NCBI GenBank assembly: GCA_910579685.1
Contig: CAJTVN010000002.1
Span: 97,074 to 161,073 of the forward strand
Direction of reading: 5' to 3'
Source: an uncultured Lachnospiraceae bacterium
GTDB taxonomy: Bacteria; Bacillota; Clostridia; Lachnospirales; Lachnospiraceae
Length of the DNA: 64,000 nt
The notes under the pieces are model-generated. The model ran no database searches. It was not told where the DNA came from and worked only from the letters and a program-made list of their open reading frames with translations. A program made the position numbers and the translations under genes. This document shows positions 7,646 through 17,350 of this stretch, piece after piece (positions within the stretch are counted from its first letter, which is position 1; each line of letters opens with the position of its first letter).

Positions 7646-9543
7646 TATTCTGCACTTCCTTTCTTCTTGTAGGTATAGGTGGGAACAATCTCCCGGATCA
7701 TGGTCCGGATATCGGCGCTCTCATTCTTCGACGCTTCCTTGAGATCCCTCAGCTGGGCAAAAAAGCGCATCTCGTCTATTTCAATAGGTTTTCCCACAAA
7801 AATCAGTTTGTTAGCCGTCTCCCTGAGCCCTTCCTCTTCCATCAGAAGCTCCTCATAGAGTTTCTCACCGGGACGAAGGCCTGTAAACTCGATCTTGATG
7901 TCCTCGTCCACCCGGTAGCCGGAAAGACGGATCAGGTTCTTCGCAAGATCCAGAATTTTCACCGGTTTTCCCATATCCAGCACGAAGATCTCGCCGCCCT
8001 TTGCGTAGGCCCCTGCCTGCAGCACAAGGGAGACGGCCTCCGGAATGGTCATAAAATAACGGATGATATCCGGGTGTGTCACCGTAACCGGCCCGCCCGC
8101 CAGTATCTGCTTCTTGAAAAGCGGAATCACGCTGCCGTTGCTTCCCAGCACGTTTCCGAAGCGCACCGCCACAAATTCCGTGTCATAGTGCTTGTTAAAG
8201 GTCTGGATGATCATCTCGCAGATCCGCTTGCTTGCTCCCATGATGTTGGTGGGATTCACCGCCTTGTCCGTGGAGATCATCACAAAGCGCTTCGTCCCGT
8301 TCATGGCCGCCGCCTGCACGGTCTTCCAGGTACCGAACACATTGTTTTTCACCGCCTCGTTGGGGCTTGTCTCCATGAGGGGCACATGCTTGTGGGCCGC
8401 CGCATGGTACACGATTTCCGGCTTGTAGTGCTCAAAAATCCAGTTCACCCGGTTGGTGTTGCGCACCGAGGCGATGAGTACCACCAGATTCAGCTCCGGA
8501 TGATCCGCCTGCAGCTCCTGCTGAATATCGTACGCATTGTTTTCATAAATATCCACAATGATCAGCTGCGCCGGCTTATGGCCCGCAATCTGGCGGCAGA
8601 GCTCGCTTCCTATGGAACCTCCCCCGCCTGTGACCATGACCCGCTTTCCCTTCACATAGCCCAGGATGGAGTCCAGATCCACCTCAATGGGATCTCTCCC
8701 CAGAAGATCCTCCACCTCCACATCCCGCAGCTTGCTGACGCTGACCTCTCCGTTTACCAGCTGGTACATGCCGGGAAGGGAGCGCAGCTTACAGTTGGTT
8801 TCCTTGCAGATATCCAGAATTTCCGACATCTGCACTCTGGAAATGGAAGGCATGGCCACGATAATCTCATCAATACCGAAAATGTCGGCGCACTCTATGA
8901 TTTTCTCCCGGCCTCCCACCACCTTGATTCCCTGGATGAAGCGTCCCCATTTGCCGGAATCGTCATCGATAATACACTTGATCACCATGGTGGAAAAATT
9001 GCTGTTCACAATCTCCTTGATAATCAGGTTTGCCGCTTCCCCGGCTCCGATCACCATGACGGAGATCCCGTTGTTTTTGTTCTGCTGCTTGTGCTTTAAG
9101 CTTCGGAAAAACCGGTAGGAAAAACGGCTCACAAACACAAAGCTGATCAGCAGGAACACGTAGAGGAAATAATAACTTCCCGGAACCGCCTGCTGTCCCG
9201 GCGTCTTGAAGAACTGAATGCCAACGCTGTAGCACACCGCTGAAATACAGCAGGAAATCACAATATTCTGAAGCTCCGTCTCCCCGGCATACGCCCAGAG
9301 ACTGTGGTACATCCGGAATAAATACAGAACCAAAAGCGTAATCAGGATATTGACCGCCAGAAACCGGTTGATGGGTTCCATAAAGTGGGACGGTATCTCG
9401 GATATATTGAAATTATAGCGCATGAGAAGAGCCAGATAACTTGCTCCGATCACGCTGATGATATCATAGATGATCAGGCAGGTTCTTCTGTACAGCAGTT
9501 TTACATTGAATGGTTTTTTCACTTTCTTTGCTTCTTCACTCAT
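7645..9543 (-). CDS. Membrane-bound UDP-GlcNAc 4,6-dehydratase (PglF/WbpM/CapD family)
   Basis: A 632-residue protein with four predicted membrane helices in the first ~140 residues, a CoA-binding-like Rossmann domain (VMVIGAGEAANLIIKEI) and a C-terminal SDR dehydratase domain with MVTGGGGSIGSELCRQI and STDKAVNPTNIMGASKR. The SDK-type active site (TDKAVNP) marks the long-form dehydratases, which lack the usual Tyr. It should make UDP-4-keto-6-deoxy-GlcNAc from UDP-GlcNAc at the inner membrane face, feeding the PglE-like enzyme directly downstream. Its start overlaps the O-antigen-ligase-like gene by 8 bp. Length and architecture are normal for PglF. Confidence 0.94.
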   Translation of the reverse strand: MSEEAKKVKKPFNVKLLYRRTCLIIYDIISVIGASYLALLMRYNFNISEIPSHFMEPINRFLAVNILITLLVLYLFRMYHSLWAYAGETELQNIVISCCISAVCYSVGIQFFKTPGQQAVPGSYYFLYVFLLISFVFVSRFSYRFFRSLKHKQQNKNNGISVMVIGAGEAANLIIKEIVNSNFSTMVIKCIIDDDSGKWGRFIQGIKVVGGREKIIECADIFGIDEIIVAMPSISRVQMSEILDICKETNCKLRSLPGMYQLVNGEVSVSKLRDVEVEDLLGRDPIEVDLDSILGYVKGKRVMVTGGGGSIGSELCRQIAGHKPAQLIIVDIYENNAYDIQQELQADHPELNLVVLIASVRNTNRVNWIFEHYKPEIVYHAAAHKHVPLMETSPNEAVKNNVFGTWKTVQAAAMNGTKRFVMISTDKAVNPTNIMGASKRICEMIIQTFNKHYDTEFVAVRFGNVLGSNGSVIPLFKKQILAGGPVTVTHPDIIRYFMTIPEAVSLVLQAGAYAKGGEIFVLDMGKPVKILDLAKNLIRLSGYRVDEDIKIEFTGLRPGEKLYEELLMEEEGLRETANKLIFVGKPIEIDEMRFFAQLRDLKEASKNESADIRTMIREIVPTYTYKKKGSAE

Positions 9544-12016
9544 GACCTAAACTTTCCTCTTGAAATAAAAGCGGCGTGATCACCAGCATCAAAAAGAGAC
9601 CGCAGGGATTGCTCAGATGGAAAACCCACTCCACCATACCCGCAACGCCAACCGCGGCGGTCACCACCACGGGCAGCGCCGCATAAGTTATTTTGTCCCT
9701 TTTCCTGCAATAATAAAGACATCCTTTAACAAAAGCGGCAATTCCCACCAGAACAAAGACGATCCCCACAAAAATACCGTGGTCGTAGGCTGCCTGTAGA
9801 TAAATATTGTGGGCATGGGTTGCGATCTCGCCGTTTTGCAGAACCGCGCCCATCTCCTCATGACCCGTCCAGTTCAGCTGCTCAATATAGGAACGGAAAA
9901 TATCTGTCCTGCCGTTGGTATAGTCCTCCTGCTTCGGAATCTCCTGGGGGATCTCCTGCCCGGCCGCTTCCATCTCTTCCATCAGAATCGCCTTCTCTTT
10001 TTCTGTCTGCTCCCGTTTTTCCTTATGGGTGGACTGGTATTGCTCGATCTCCCCGTACACGTCGAAAGTTCCTTCCGGAATGCCGAAAATCTTTTCCGCA
10101 AACACGTCGATAAAGCGTCCCACCCGCATAAAGTTTTTGGAATCCAGGTTCCTGCCCCGCATCACATCCTGGGGACAGTACATGGAATACTCGATCTCGT
10201 AGAGAAAAGGATCACTCACCGCCGCAGGCACGTTCCTCTGCAGAGTGAAGGTCACCGGAAGGCACACCGCCACGGAAAGCGCAAGCCACAGAAAGCTTCT
10301 CCCCGCATTCCTTATCTTTTCCTTTCCCTTTCCCGCCGCCATGATGACAAGGGCAAAGCACAGGGTGATTCCCACCGCAAAATATCCGGTCCTGGCCATG
10401 GTGAAAATCATGTAGGAGGACACCGCGCCGAAGAAAACCAGCTCCTTCCAGAAATCCCTGAGTTTTCTGCTCTTTGCAAACTTGGCCAGAAACAGGACGC
10501 CTGCCACACACTCCACCATGGTCAGATAGGCGGCCGTGATAGTCACCGTGTGGAAAATATGGGTGTATCTCGCATTTCGGAAGGTGACATAGGGACGGTG
10601 CAGCAGCGCATAACCGGTAGCCGCAAGAAACTGGAAGACCACGCCTCTTACCAGATTCACGAGGATTCTCTCCCTGTGCTCCCACATCCCGTAATTCAGA
10701 TAAAACAGGGTAAAGGAAACCGCAAGGGCAACGCTCCACCACCTGCCGTTGCGAAACAGAATAATCAACACGAAAAACACTCCCAAAAGCCCTGCGAAGA
10801 GAGAGGGCCGTGCGAGCCTTCTTCGGAAAAGCCCGATCAGAGTACGGATCAGAATAAGGCCGAGAAGCACGGCGATCCACACCGTGTATTTCAAAACCCG
10901 GACATGCAGCTCATCCATTTCCGGCGTCAGGTTTGTCCGGTAATAATGATAGCCGTACAGACCGGCCGCCACAACATAGACCGCATTATACAGGTTAAAA
11001 ATTTCCTTCCACTTGAACATGGCAATGACCGCAAGGGCAAACCAGAGCATTTCCCTGCGCTCCGCCACGCTGTGATGAATGTCATACAGGCCGCTCATAT
11101 ATTCGCAGCATCCGGCAATTGCACCTGCGATGCATACCGACTGGAAAAGATCCGCCCCGTGGTTTCTGATATATTCCAGGGTAAGGATATCCTCCTGTCC
11201 CTGTCTGCCGTGATTAATCCCGTAAAATAAAATTGCGGAAAGAAAGAGAATACTGACAAAAAACACCGTATTGTCCAGCAGATAATTTCCAAAAACGCCG
11301 CAAAGCACCAGCGAAAGACCCGCCGCCGTGCCGACTGCCGTCAGGGGATTCATGGTATATTTGAAGGCCCTCTCCACGGTGATCAGCTTATCCTCCCTTT
11401 TGCGGTAATACATGCGGACCAGAAAAATCAGCAGCGCCGCAGCCGCCAGAATCAGGGCTCCGCATAAAAGCACCCGGCCCTTTCGAAGAGGCACGCCGTA
11501 GTGATATTCCGCAACAAGGCAACTGCCCTCCACGGTGCTGTCGTTGTAATACATGGTCACAAAATAGGGCATTTCCTCAGGGGAATATGCCTCGCAGCCC
11601 GCATAGATTTCCGCGTCAATCCCCTGCAGAATCACGTGGTAACTGCTTCCCACCACCATATCGATATCGATCACGGCCTCCTGATAGCCGGGAAGATTAG
11701 CCGTATCCACAGCCACCCTCTCCTCACATACCATCTGCCACTGCTCGTCCAGAATTCGCAGATAAAAGGAGCCTTGCGTGCTCCCCTCTCCCAGATATAC
11801 CCGGATGGTATCCATATGGTCGTACTGTGCCGTAATGGTCTGCAGCACCGTCTTTTCCTCATTGATCACCCCGGTCATGGTTCCCTGTACGGGGCTCTGA
11901 GCGGAGGTAACCTGTTCGTGCCAAAGGCGCAGGGGCCATAGAGACAGAAGAAAGCATACCGCCGTTATCACGATAACCGCTTCTATCGCCCTGCTTTTAT
12001 ATACAATTTTTTTCAT
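9536..12016 (-). CDS. O-antigen ligase/polymerase-like membrane protein
   Basis: An 826-residue multi-spanning protein. An N-terminal helix (residues ~8-27) is followed by an extracytoplasmic domain of about 150 residues, then some twelve hydrophobic segments. Near the C-terminus ATHAHNIYLQAAYDHGIFVG is the Wzy_C/WaaL signature with its conserved histidines. A charged loop (EQYQSTHKEKREQTEKEK) precedes it, consistent with the large periplasmic loop of this family. It probably polymerises the lipid-linked glycan or ligates it to protein or wall. No PglB-type oligosaccharyltransferase is present, so this is the best candidate for the transfer step. The ATG at 12016 was preferred over a TTG six bases earlier. 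It is first after the promoter at 12065-12093. Confidence 0.82.
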   Translation of the reverse strand: MKKIVYKSRAIEAVIVITAVCFLLSLWPLRLWHEQVTSAQSPVQGTMTGVINEEKTVLQTITAQYDHMDTIRVYLGEGSTQGSFYLRILDEQWQMVCEERVAVDTANLPGYQEAVIDIDMVVGSSYHVILQGIDAEIYAGCEAYSPEEMPYFVTMYYNDSTVEGSCLVAEYHYGVPLRKGRVLLCGALILAAAALLIFLVRMYYRKREDKLITVERAFKYTMNPLTAVGTAAGLSLVLCGVFGNYLLDNTVFFVSILFLSAILFYGINHGRQGQEDILTLEYIRNHGADLFQSVCIAGAIAGCCEYMSGLYDIHHSVAERREMLWFALAVIAMFKWKEIFNLYNAVYVVAAGLYGYHYYRTNLTPEMDELHVRVLKYTVWIAVLLGLILIRTLIGLFRRRLARPSLFAGLLGVFFVLIILFRNGRWWSVALAVSFTLFYLNYGMWEHRERILVNLVRGVVFQFLAATGYALLHRPYVTFRNARYTHIFHTVTITAAYLTMVECVAGVLFLAKFAKSRKLRDFWKELVFFGAVSSYMIFTMARTGYFAVGITLCFALVIMAAGKGKEKIRNAGRSFLWLALSVAVCLPVTFTLQRNVPAAVSDPFLYEIEYSMYCPQDVMRGRNLDSKNFMRVGRFIDVFAEKIFGIPEGTFDVYGEIEQYQSTHKEKREQTEKEKAILMEEMEAAGQEIPQEIPKQEDYTNGRTDIFRSYIEQLNWTGHEEMGAVLQNGEIATHAHNIYLQAAYDHGIFVGIVFVLVGIAAFVKGCLYYCRKRDKITYAALPVVVTAAVGVAGMVEWVFHLSNPCGLFLMLVITPLLFQEESLGHE

Positions 12017-12064
12017 CCCCAAACCATGCCTTTCCTTCCAGATTTTGTAATACAGCCATGGGTA

Positions 12065-12093
12065 AGTATATCACACTTATGTCCTGTTATCAA
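12065..12093 (-). promoter_or_regulatory. Sigma-A promoter for the second glycan unit
   Basis: On the minus strand TTGATA (12088-12093) and TATACT (12065-12070) are separated by exactly 17 bp. It lies about 50 bp before the ATG of the O-antigen-ligase-like gene, in the only sizeable gap in the left 23 kb, so genes from 12016 down to the left edge can be expressed separately from the pglK unit. Confidence 0.75.
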
Positions 12094-12129
12094 ACCTTCC
12101 TGCGCCGTTTTGCCGCACACCACTAAAAG

Positions 12130-13956
12130 TCAGCCGCCGTGTGCATTCGCACTCCCGCAGCCGATATCATGAAGCAGCACCGGAAGCAGCGCCCACAAAA
12201 ATACCACGTACCGCACCAGGTAAGTGGGCCCGAGAATCACGGTCAGCCACACCAGCAGCGAAAGCGCAAAAGGCGCCAGCTTCCTGATCCGTCCCGCATA
12301 CCAGAAAAATCCCAGCACGAACAGGTGTGCCCAGAACAGGAACCCCGGTGAAAACAGCATGGATAAAACAGGAATCCTCTGCTGGGTGATCTCAAGGGAC
12401 ATTCTGCGATAGGCCTCGTCAAGGAAGGGAAGAAGGCTGCGCCTTACGCCTGGCTGCTCCACCTCATATCCAAAGTAAGAGCTGTCTGCGTAGGTAAAGG
12501 TAAACACACTGTTTCCTCTGTACACGTCGATCACCGTATCCGGGTACCAGAAGCCGTAGGAGGTCATGAACCAGGCGTTCAGATAGGCAATCGGATGCCG
12601 GAGCCCGATTTGCAGCCAGAGCTTTCTATATTTTCCCGGATCCCTGCCGTAGGCCTCATTGTCAAAGTCCACCTTCACCCCGTCGGAAACCTTTGGCGTA
12701 TACCGCTCCAGGGCCTGTGCGGGCAGGATCTCGCACAGTGCGGCCCTCTCCCCGTCTGTCAGCGAGTCCCTCTCCATCTGATAGACCCGGGCCATCTGCT
12801 GAATCGGCACGGTGAGCATCTCCTGATTTTCCGATGCGTCCGCATGGAGAGCCAGGGCAAGGGCCTGGCTGATCAGGAAATATCCCGCAATCGTTCCCGC
12901 AAATAGAATGAGGATCCGTTTGCGGAATCTGACAAATTCCGCCTCCCTGTCAAACGCGCACACAAGGACGGCGAACACGGCGAAAGCGTAAAATCCGTTG
13001 TGCCGAAGCAGCATCATAAGCAGGCAGGAGCCCGCAAACAAAACAACGTCCCCCTTTCTGTGAAAAAAGCGCTCCGGAGCGCCGAGCAGACCTCGAAGAA
13101 GAATTACCACCATAAAAAGCATTCCCGTAAAAAGCCCGTCCTTTGCACTGCAGAGGGAAAACATCACAAGCACCGGCCAGAGCCCGAAGTACAGGGCCGA
13201 AAGAAGCGCAAACCCGCGGCCTGCCCCCTCCTTTTTCAGCCGCCCGATGCCCCAGGCGTAAATGCAGGACATCACCGCCATCTGAAACAAGGTATAACAG
13301 GCGATTCCCAGATTATAGGAGCCGCTTATCTTGTGGACAAGCTGAATGATTCCCCCAAGCAGCAGCACATGAACCAGGGGGTGATGGGTGGTAAAGCTTC
13401 TGGTAACCACCTGCATCAGCTCGTCCTGGGCATCATAGACGAAAAACCCGGGATAAACCGCCAGAAATACCGGAAGATAACAGACGAAGATCAGAGCTGC
13501 CGTAAGCAGGAAAGCTCTTTTCTCCCGCCCCCGGGCATTGTCCCCTTCTGCGCCTGCGGGTTTTGCGGCTGCCGCCCCCGCCTTCTGCCTCTCAAGGATC
13601 CGGTCCCAGGCAAAGCGCACAAGCAGCGTGCCGTTACCGGCAAGAATCAGAACGCCCGCCCAGAGACCGAATTGCCCGAAATCAACGCTCTGCCTCTGCT
13701 CCAGCTGTGCGCCGATGCCCATGCAGAGTGAAAACAGTGCGGAAAGAATCCCCGGAACCAGAAAGGCCCCCGCGCCGCCCTTAAATTCATGATCCAGAAC
13801 ACGTTTCATGAGAAGGGAGAGCAGAATCCACAGGAAAACGGACAGTATACTGTTTGTAATGACAAGCTCGCCGCCCCTTATGGGAAGCAGCCATGGGATG
13901 GCGCACGTCAGCAAAAAGCCAAGCCCTGCCGCGGCCACACTATTTCTCTTCCTCAT
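12130..13956 (-). CDS. DUF6020-family multi-spanning membrane protein
   Basis: A 608-residue protein with about fourteen hydrophobic segments. It resembles the Firmicutes DUF6020 family: the loop after TTHHPLVHVLLLGG and the AKDGLF motif are typical, and the layout is GT-C-like. A role in transferring a sugar from a polyprenyl-phosphate donor on the outer membrane face is likely, since the preceding gene encodes a polyprenyl-phosphate sugar synthase. No catalytic residue can be assigned firmly. Residues ~130-150 are a cytoplasmic Ala/Lys/Gly-rich linker. The ATG overlaps the GT2 gene by 17 bp. It ends its unit, as a new promoter follows. Confidence 0.7.
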   Translation of the reverse strand: MRKRNSVAAAGLGFLLTCAIPWLLPIRGGELVITNSILSVFLWILLSLLMKRVLDHEFKGGAGAFLVPGILSALFSLCMGIGAQLEQRQSVDFGQFGLWAGVLILAGNGTLLVRFAWDRILERQKAGAAAAKPAGAEGDNARGREKRAFLLTAALIFVCYLPVFLAVYPGFFVYDAQDELMQVVTRSFTTHHPLVHVLLLGGIIQLVHKISGSYNLGIACYTLFQMAVMSCIYAWGIGRLKKEGAGRGFALLSALYFGLWPVLVMFSLCSAKDGLFTGMLFMVVILLRGLLGAPERFFHRKGDVVLFAGSCLLMMLLRHNGFYAFAVFAVLVCAFDREAEFVRFRKRILILFAGTIAGYFLISQALALALHADASENQEMLTVPIQQMARVYQMERDSLTDGERAALCEILPAQALERYTPKVSDGVKVDFDNEAYGRDPGKYRKLWLQIGLRHPIAYLNAWFMTSYGFWYPDTVIDVYRGNSVFTFTYADSSYFGYEVEQPGVRRSLLPFLDEAYRRMSLEITQQRIPVLSMLFSPGFLFWAHLFVLGFFWYAGRIRKLAPFALSLLVWLTVILGPTYLVRYVVFLWALLPVLLHDIGCGSANAHGG

Positions 13957-14899
13957 GCTCTCCCGCTTCCTTCCCCACGATTTCCCGGATCACAAACTGA
14001 GGGGAATTATTCATGGAAATATACATCCTTCCCATATACTCGCCCACCAGTCCCAGCATCAGCATCAGCATGCCGCCCATGAAAACGATTACCGACATCA
14101 GCGCACTGAATCCGATCACCAGATCCGGCGGCTGAATAAATATCTTTTTTATGATCGTGTAAATCCCATAGGCAAAGCCGCACAGGGCGCAGACGACGCC
14201 GGTAAGCGTGGCCACCCGGAGGGGCTTCACGCTAAAGGCGGTAAACCCGTTAAACCACAGGTTCAGAAGCTTTCCCAGAGTATAGCCGGATTCGCCCGCC
14301 CTGCGGTCCCTGTGGTTTACATCCACGTTCACAATGTTTTTGGTACTGCGCAGCACCAGGCCGATGACATAGGGATACGCATATTCATAGCGCATCATCT
14401 CCTCCACCACAAACCTCCTTGCGGCAAAGTAGCTTGAGACATACAGATTCCTTGGCTTGCCCAGCATAATGCGGGTCATCAGCTCGTTCACATGGCTTCC
14501 GAAGTTGCGAAAGCCCGAGTGATGCTTGTGCTGGTACCTGGCATAGACCACGTCCGCCCCCTGCTCGATTCCCCGGATCAGCTTGCCCGCCTCCAGGGCC
14601 GGTGTCTGCCCGTCGTCGTCCAGGCACACCACCAGATCGCCCGTCACGTGGTGGAAGCCTGCCATGAGGGCGCTGTGCTGCCCGAAATTCTTCGCCAGGG
14701 AAATGCCTGTTATCTTTTCGTTCTCCCCGCAGAGCCTGCGTATGGTTTCAAAAGTATCGTCCGGCGAACAGTCGTTTACCAGCACGATCTCGTAAGTATA
14801 CGCTTCCATATTCTTCATGGCTTCCTGAATTTCCGCTACGACTCCCGGCAGAGTGGCCGTGGAGCGGTAGCAGGGAATCACAAAACTGATTTTCTTCAC
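13940..14899 (-). CDS. Polyprenyl-phosphate glycosyltransferase, GT2 (GtrB/ArnC type)
   Basis: A 319-residue GT-A enzyme with two C-terminal membrane helices (about residues 228-252 and 263-288). SFVIPCYRSTATLPGVV opens the nucleotide-binding fold, LVNDCSPDDT and CLDDDGQTP carry the metal- and UDP-binding aspartates, and AKNFGQHSALMAG is family-typical. These enzymes load one sugar onto undecaprenyl phosphate as donor for GT-C transferases acting outside the cell. Large GT-C-like membrane proteins on both sides fit this. The start is a GTG at 14899 with AGGAGG eight bases upstream; the preceding stop lies one base before it. Confidence 0.9.
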   Translation of the reverse strand: MKKISFVIPCYRSTATLPGVVAEIQEAMKNMEAYTYEIVLVNDCSPDDTFETIRRLCGENEKITGISLAKNFGQHSALMAGFHHVTGDLVVCLDDDGQTPALEAGKLIRGIEQGADVVYARYQHKHHSGFRNFGSHVNELMTRIMLGKPRNLYVSSYFAARRFVVEEMMRYEYAYPYVIGLVLRSTKNIVNVDVNHRDRRAGESGYTLGKLLNLWFNGFTAFSVKPLRVATLTGVVCALCGFAYGIYTIIKKIFIQPPDLVIGFSALMSVIVFMGGMLMLMLGLVGEYMGRMYISMNNSPQFVIREIVGKEAGEHEEEK

Positions 14900-15469
14900 C
14901 TACAACGCCTCCTGTGTTTCCTGTTCTGCGGGATTCCACGCCGCCATCAGAATAACATCCTGAAAGCCGCCGTCCAGGTACACCTCGTCCCGCAGATAAG
15001 CCTCCTGCACAAACCCCGCCTTCTCATAGCTCCTTCGGGCCCTTACATTGCCTGCCAGCACCCGCAGCATCAGCTTGTGGAGCTTTAACGTCTCAAAAGA
15101 GTAGCGCAGCACCAGCCCTGCCGCCTGGGTTCCGAACCCGCGGCCAAGCGCCCCTTTCTCCCCGATAAAAATTCCGTATTCCGCCCTGCGGTGTTCTCTG
15201 TCGATATCCCGCAGGTACACGCTTCCTACCGGCTGATCCTGTCTCGTGCAGATCACGAACTGAATCACCCTTCCGGTTTTTACCATGGTCTCGATCCAGT
15301 TTAAATGGCCCTGCCTGGTAAAGGGCTTCCGGTAAATAAAATTCCTGCGGACAAAGTCCTCGTTGCGCCATTTCACAATGAGATCCGTATCCTCCGGCGT
15401 CATGGCCCGCAGATAAATATCTTTTCCCTCAAGAATATCCTTTTTTTCTCTCTCTTCCAATGACATCAT
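14900..15469 (-). CDS. GNAT N-acetyltransferase (RimJ/PseH-like), probably sugar-modifying
   Basis: A 189-residue single-domain GNAT protein. IYLRAMTPEDTDLIVKWRN is the RimJ-like first strand and helix, and IGEKGALGRGFGTQAAGL carries the acetyl-CoA pyrophosphate loop (GRGFGT). NVRARRSYEKAGFVQEAYLRD is the usual C-terminal motif. PseH- and WecD-like acetyltransferases that modify 4-amino sugars belong to this group. It could acetylate the product of the WecE-like enzyme two genes upstream, that of PglE, or the pseudaminate precursor (inference). Start choice between ATG 15469 and ATG 15466 is open; both follow GGATTGGG. Confidence 0.8.
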   Translation of the reverse strand: MMSLEEREKKDILEGKDIYLRAMTPEDTDLIVKWRNEDFVRRNFIYRKPFTRQGHLNWIETMVKTGRVIQFVICTRQDQPVGSVYLRDIDREHRRAEYGIFIGEKGALGRGFGTQAAGLVLRYSFETLKLHKLMLRVLAGNVRARRSYEKAGFVQEAYLRDEVYLDGGFQDVILMAAWNPAEQETQEAL

Positions 15470-15511
15470 CCCAATCCGCTCTTTTTCAAAATCCCGTCCT
15501 TCGCCCGCTCT

Positions 15512-17350
15512 CTACGCCCTTCGCAGCCGGTAAATCTCAAATGCATCGCCAACCGCCTCTGCCCGTTCGACTGAAATTTTCACTCCCATTTCCTCATAAT
15601 ACCGGCCAAGCCAGCTCATATCCGCCCCGGCCTCCTGGACATAGTAGACATCCTCCCGCTCAATCAGCGCCTTTGCCGGATCCTCAATGCCGAAGAGCGA
15701 AAGCTTCTTGCGCCACAGAGGGCTTTTGCAGGCCCAGCCGCCCATAATATCGTAGTTGTCCAGGGAGTTATCCACCTTCTCAAACATTTTTTCCGTGTAG
15801 CCCACAGAGGAATACACGTCGATCAGATAAAAATTTTCCTTATTCTCCTGCCTTCCGAGAAAGGCGTAGAGCTGTTCGTATCTGACATTTTCCCTTGCCT
15901 TTCCCGCCGTATCCAGGTCCGCCTGCCGAACCGCCGACGGAAAAATCAGTGCTCCCAGAAGAGCGTACAAAGTACCCAGAACAAGGGGTGCGGCAAGCGA
16001 ATATGCCTTCGCCTCTTCCCGCCTTCTAAGTGCCCGGCAGTGCTCAAACAAGAGGGCAGCCAGAATGCACAGCTCCGTCAGGTACATGGAATGGCTGATC
16101 CGCACGGGCACTCTCCCCCGCTGTATCAGCCAGATCCACAGGACCGTGCGCACCAGAAAGAGAAATCCCAGCTTCCAGAGAATCTGCCAAAAGCGGACCA
16201 AAAATTTCCTCTCTCCCCCAGGCAGGGCCGTGGCAAAAGCTGCCAGATAGGAGACAAGCAAAAGAAAGCTCCAGGGAAAATCGCTCTCGTTGTGGGAGGG
16301 CGGATAAAAAAGCCTTCGGTAATACCGACCAAGGCTCTCCCGAAGCCGGCCGACAAAGGACGCACCGCCGCTTCGCTCCGCTGCCGCATAATCCGCAACG
16401 TTGCCAAGAAGGTCCTGGTCAATCCGCTCATCCAGCCCGAAATTGTAGTTGTCAAGCAGCATCCACTGGCCCTCTGACAGCCCGATCTCATCGAAAAATT
16501 CCCGGTGCTCCTCATATTCCGGAAGCACCTGAAAGTCATACAGCTCCGTGCGGTTGTTAAAATATTCCAAAAAGCTCTGCCATGACCCGCTGCCGTAGGC
16601 AATCCTGTGGCTGATCTGCCCGAGGGCAAGCCCCGCAAGGATCATTCCGATCACTGTAAGATATTTGATCCAGTTGTCCCTGGTAAAAATCCTCTCCTCG
16701 CTCCCCCACTTGATCACCCCCACCGCACAGATCAGGGGAAGCTGCAGAAGCAGCATCCAGGGACGCACCAGAAAGGCGAGAACCGAAAGAAGGACGGCGG
16801 GAATATTGCTTCTGATAAAGGCTTTGACAAGGGCGCCGCCTCTCTCCCCTTCCGATGCGCCCTCACCCTTCGCCCCTGCGGACCGGTCCGTTGTGAGAAA
16901 TAGAAAAGCCGCCGTCGAAGCCAGAAGCGCGGAGGTCACCGTGTACTGTGCCGACACCAGATGGGGAAGCAGAAGGCCTGCCGCCAGAATGCCTTCCGCA
17001 GAGAGAAGCAGCGCCTTTCCCCACAGTTTTTCACAGAAAAGAAGGCTCCTGTGTGCGATAAGGGCAATGCTTCCATAGTGGCACAGACACAAAAAGATTC
17101 CATACCAGGGAAGCGTGCCGGCAATCCGGTAAAGCAGGCTGATCAGAGCGCTTATGGGCCACCGCATCTGAATATTGCGGCTCTCCGGCGCTCCCGTGTA
17201 AACCCCGGCCAGAATGTCCTTCATCAGGACGTCGTCGTTCAGGTCAAAATAATAATCATACCTCACTCCCACAAAAACCAGCAGAAGCAGTAAGAAAAGT
17301 CCTGTCAGTATCCAATTTTGATATCTCCTGCAAAAAGTCCTACCTGCCAT
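15512..17350 (-). CDS. Large GT-C-like membrane protein of the glycan locus, function unknown
   Basis: A 612-residue protein with about ten to twelve hydrophobic segments followed by a soluble C-terminal region of roughly 150 residues (from RQADLDTAGKARENVRYEQL). The first extracytoplasmic loop contains DLNDDVLMKD, an acidic pair placed like the catalytic Asp of GT-C transferases. I recognise no named family with certainty. It overlaps the WecE-like gene by 11 bp. The most likely role is adding a sugar, perhaps 4-acetamido-4,6-dideoxygalactose, to the glycan outside the membrane. Confidence 0.6.
   Translation of the reverse strand: MAGRTFCRRYQNWILTGLFLLLLLVFVGVRYDYYFDLNDDVLMKDILAGVYTGAPESRNIQMRWPISALISLLYRIAGTLPWYGIFLCLCHYGSIALIAHRSLLFCEKLWGKALLLSAEGILAAGLLLPHLVSAQYTVTSALLASTAAFLFLTTDRSAGAKGEGASEGERGGALVKAFIRSNIPAVLLSVLAFLVRPWMLLLQLPLICAVGVIKWGSEERIFTRDNWIKYLTVIGMILAGLALGQISHRIAYGSGSWQSFLEYFNNRTELYDFQVLPEYEEHREFFDEIGLSEGQWMLLDNYNFGLDERIDQDLLGNVADYAAAERSGGASFVGRLRESLGRYYRRLFYPPSHNESDFPWSFLLLVSYLAAFATALPGGERKFLVRFWQILWKLGFLFLVRTVLWIWLIQRGRVPVRISHSMYLTELCILAALLFEHCRALRRREEAKAYSLAAPLVLGTLYALLGALIFPSAVRQADLDTAGKARENVRYEQLYAFLGRQENKENFYLIDVYSSVGYTEKMFEKVDNSLDNYDIMGGWACKSPLWRKKLSLFGIEDPAKALIEREDVYYVQEAGADMSWLGRYYEEMGVKISVERAEAVGDAFEIYRLRRA

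Noticed and set aside
9809..11230. 473-codon plus-strand open frame across the O-antigen-ligase-like gene
   Set aside because: His/Arg/Gly-rich low-complexity translation and no ribosome site; the opposite strand has a real membrane protein.
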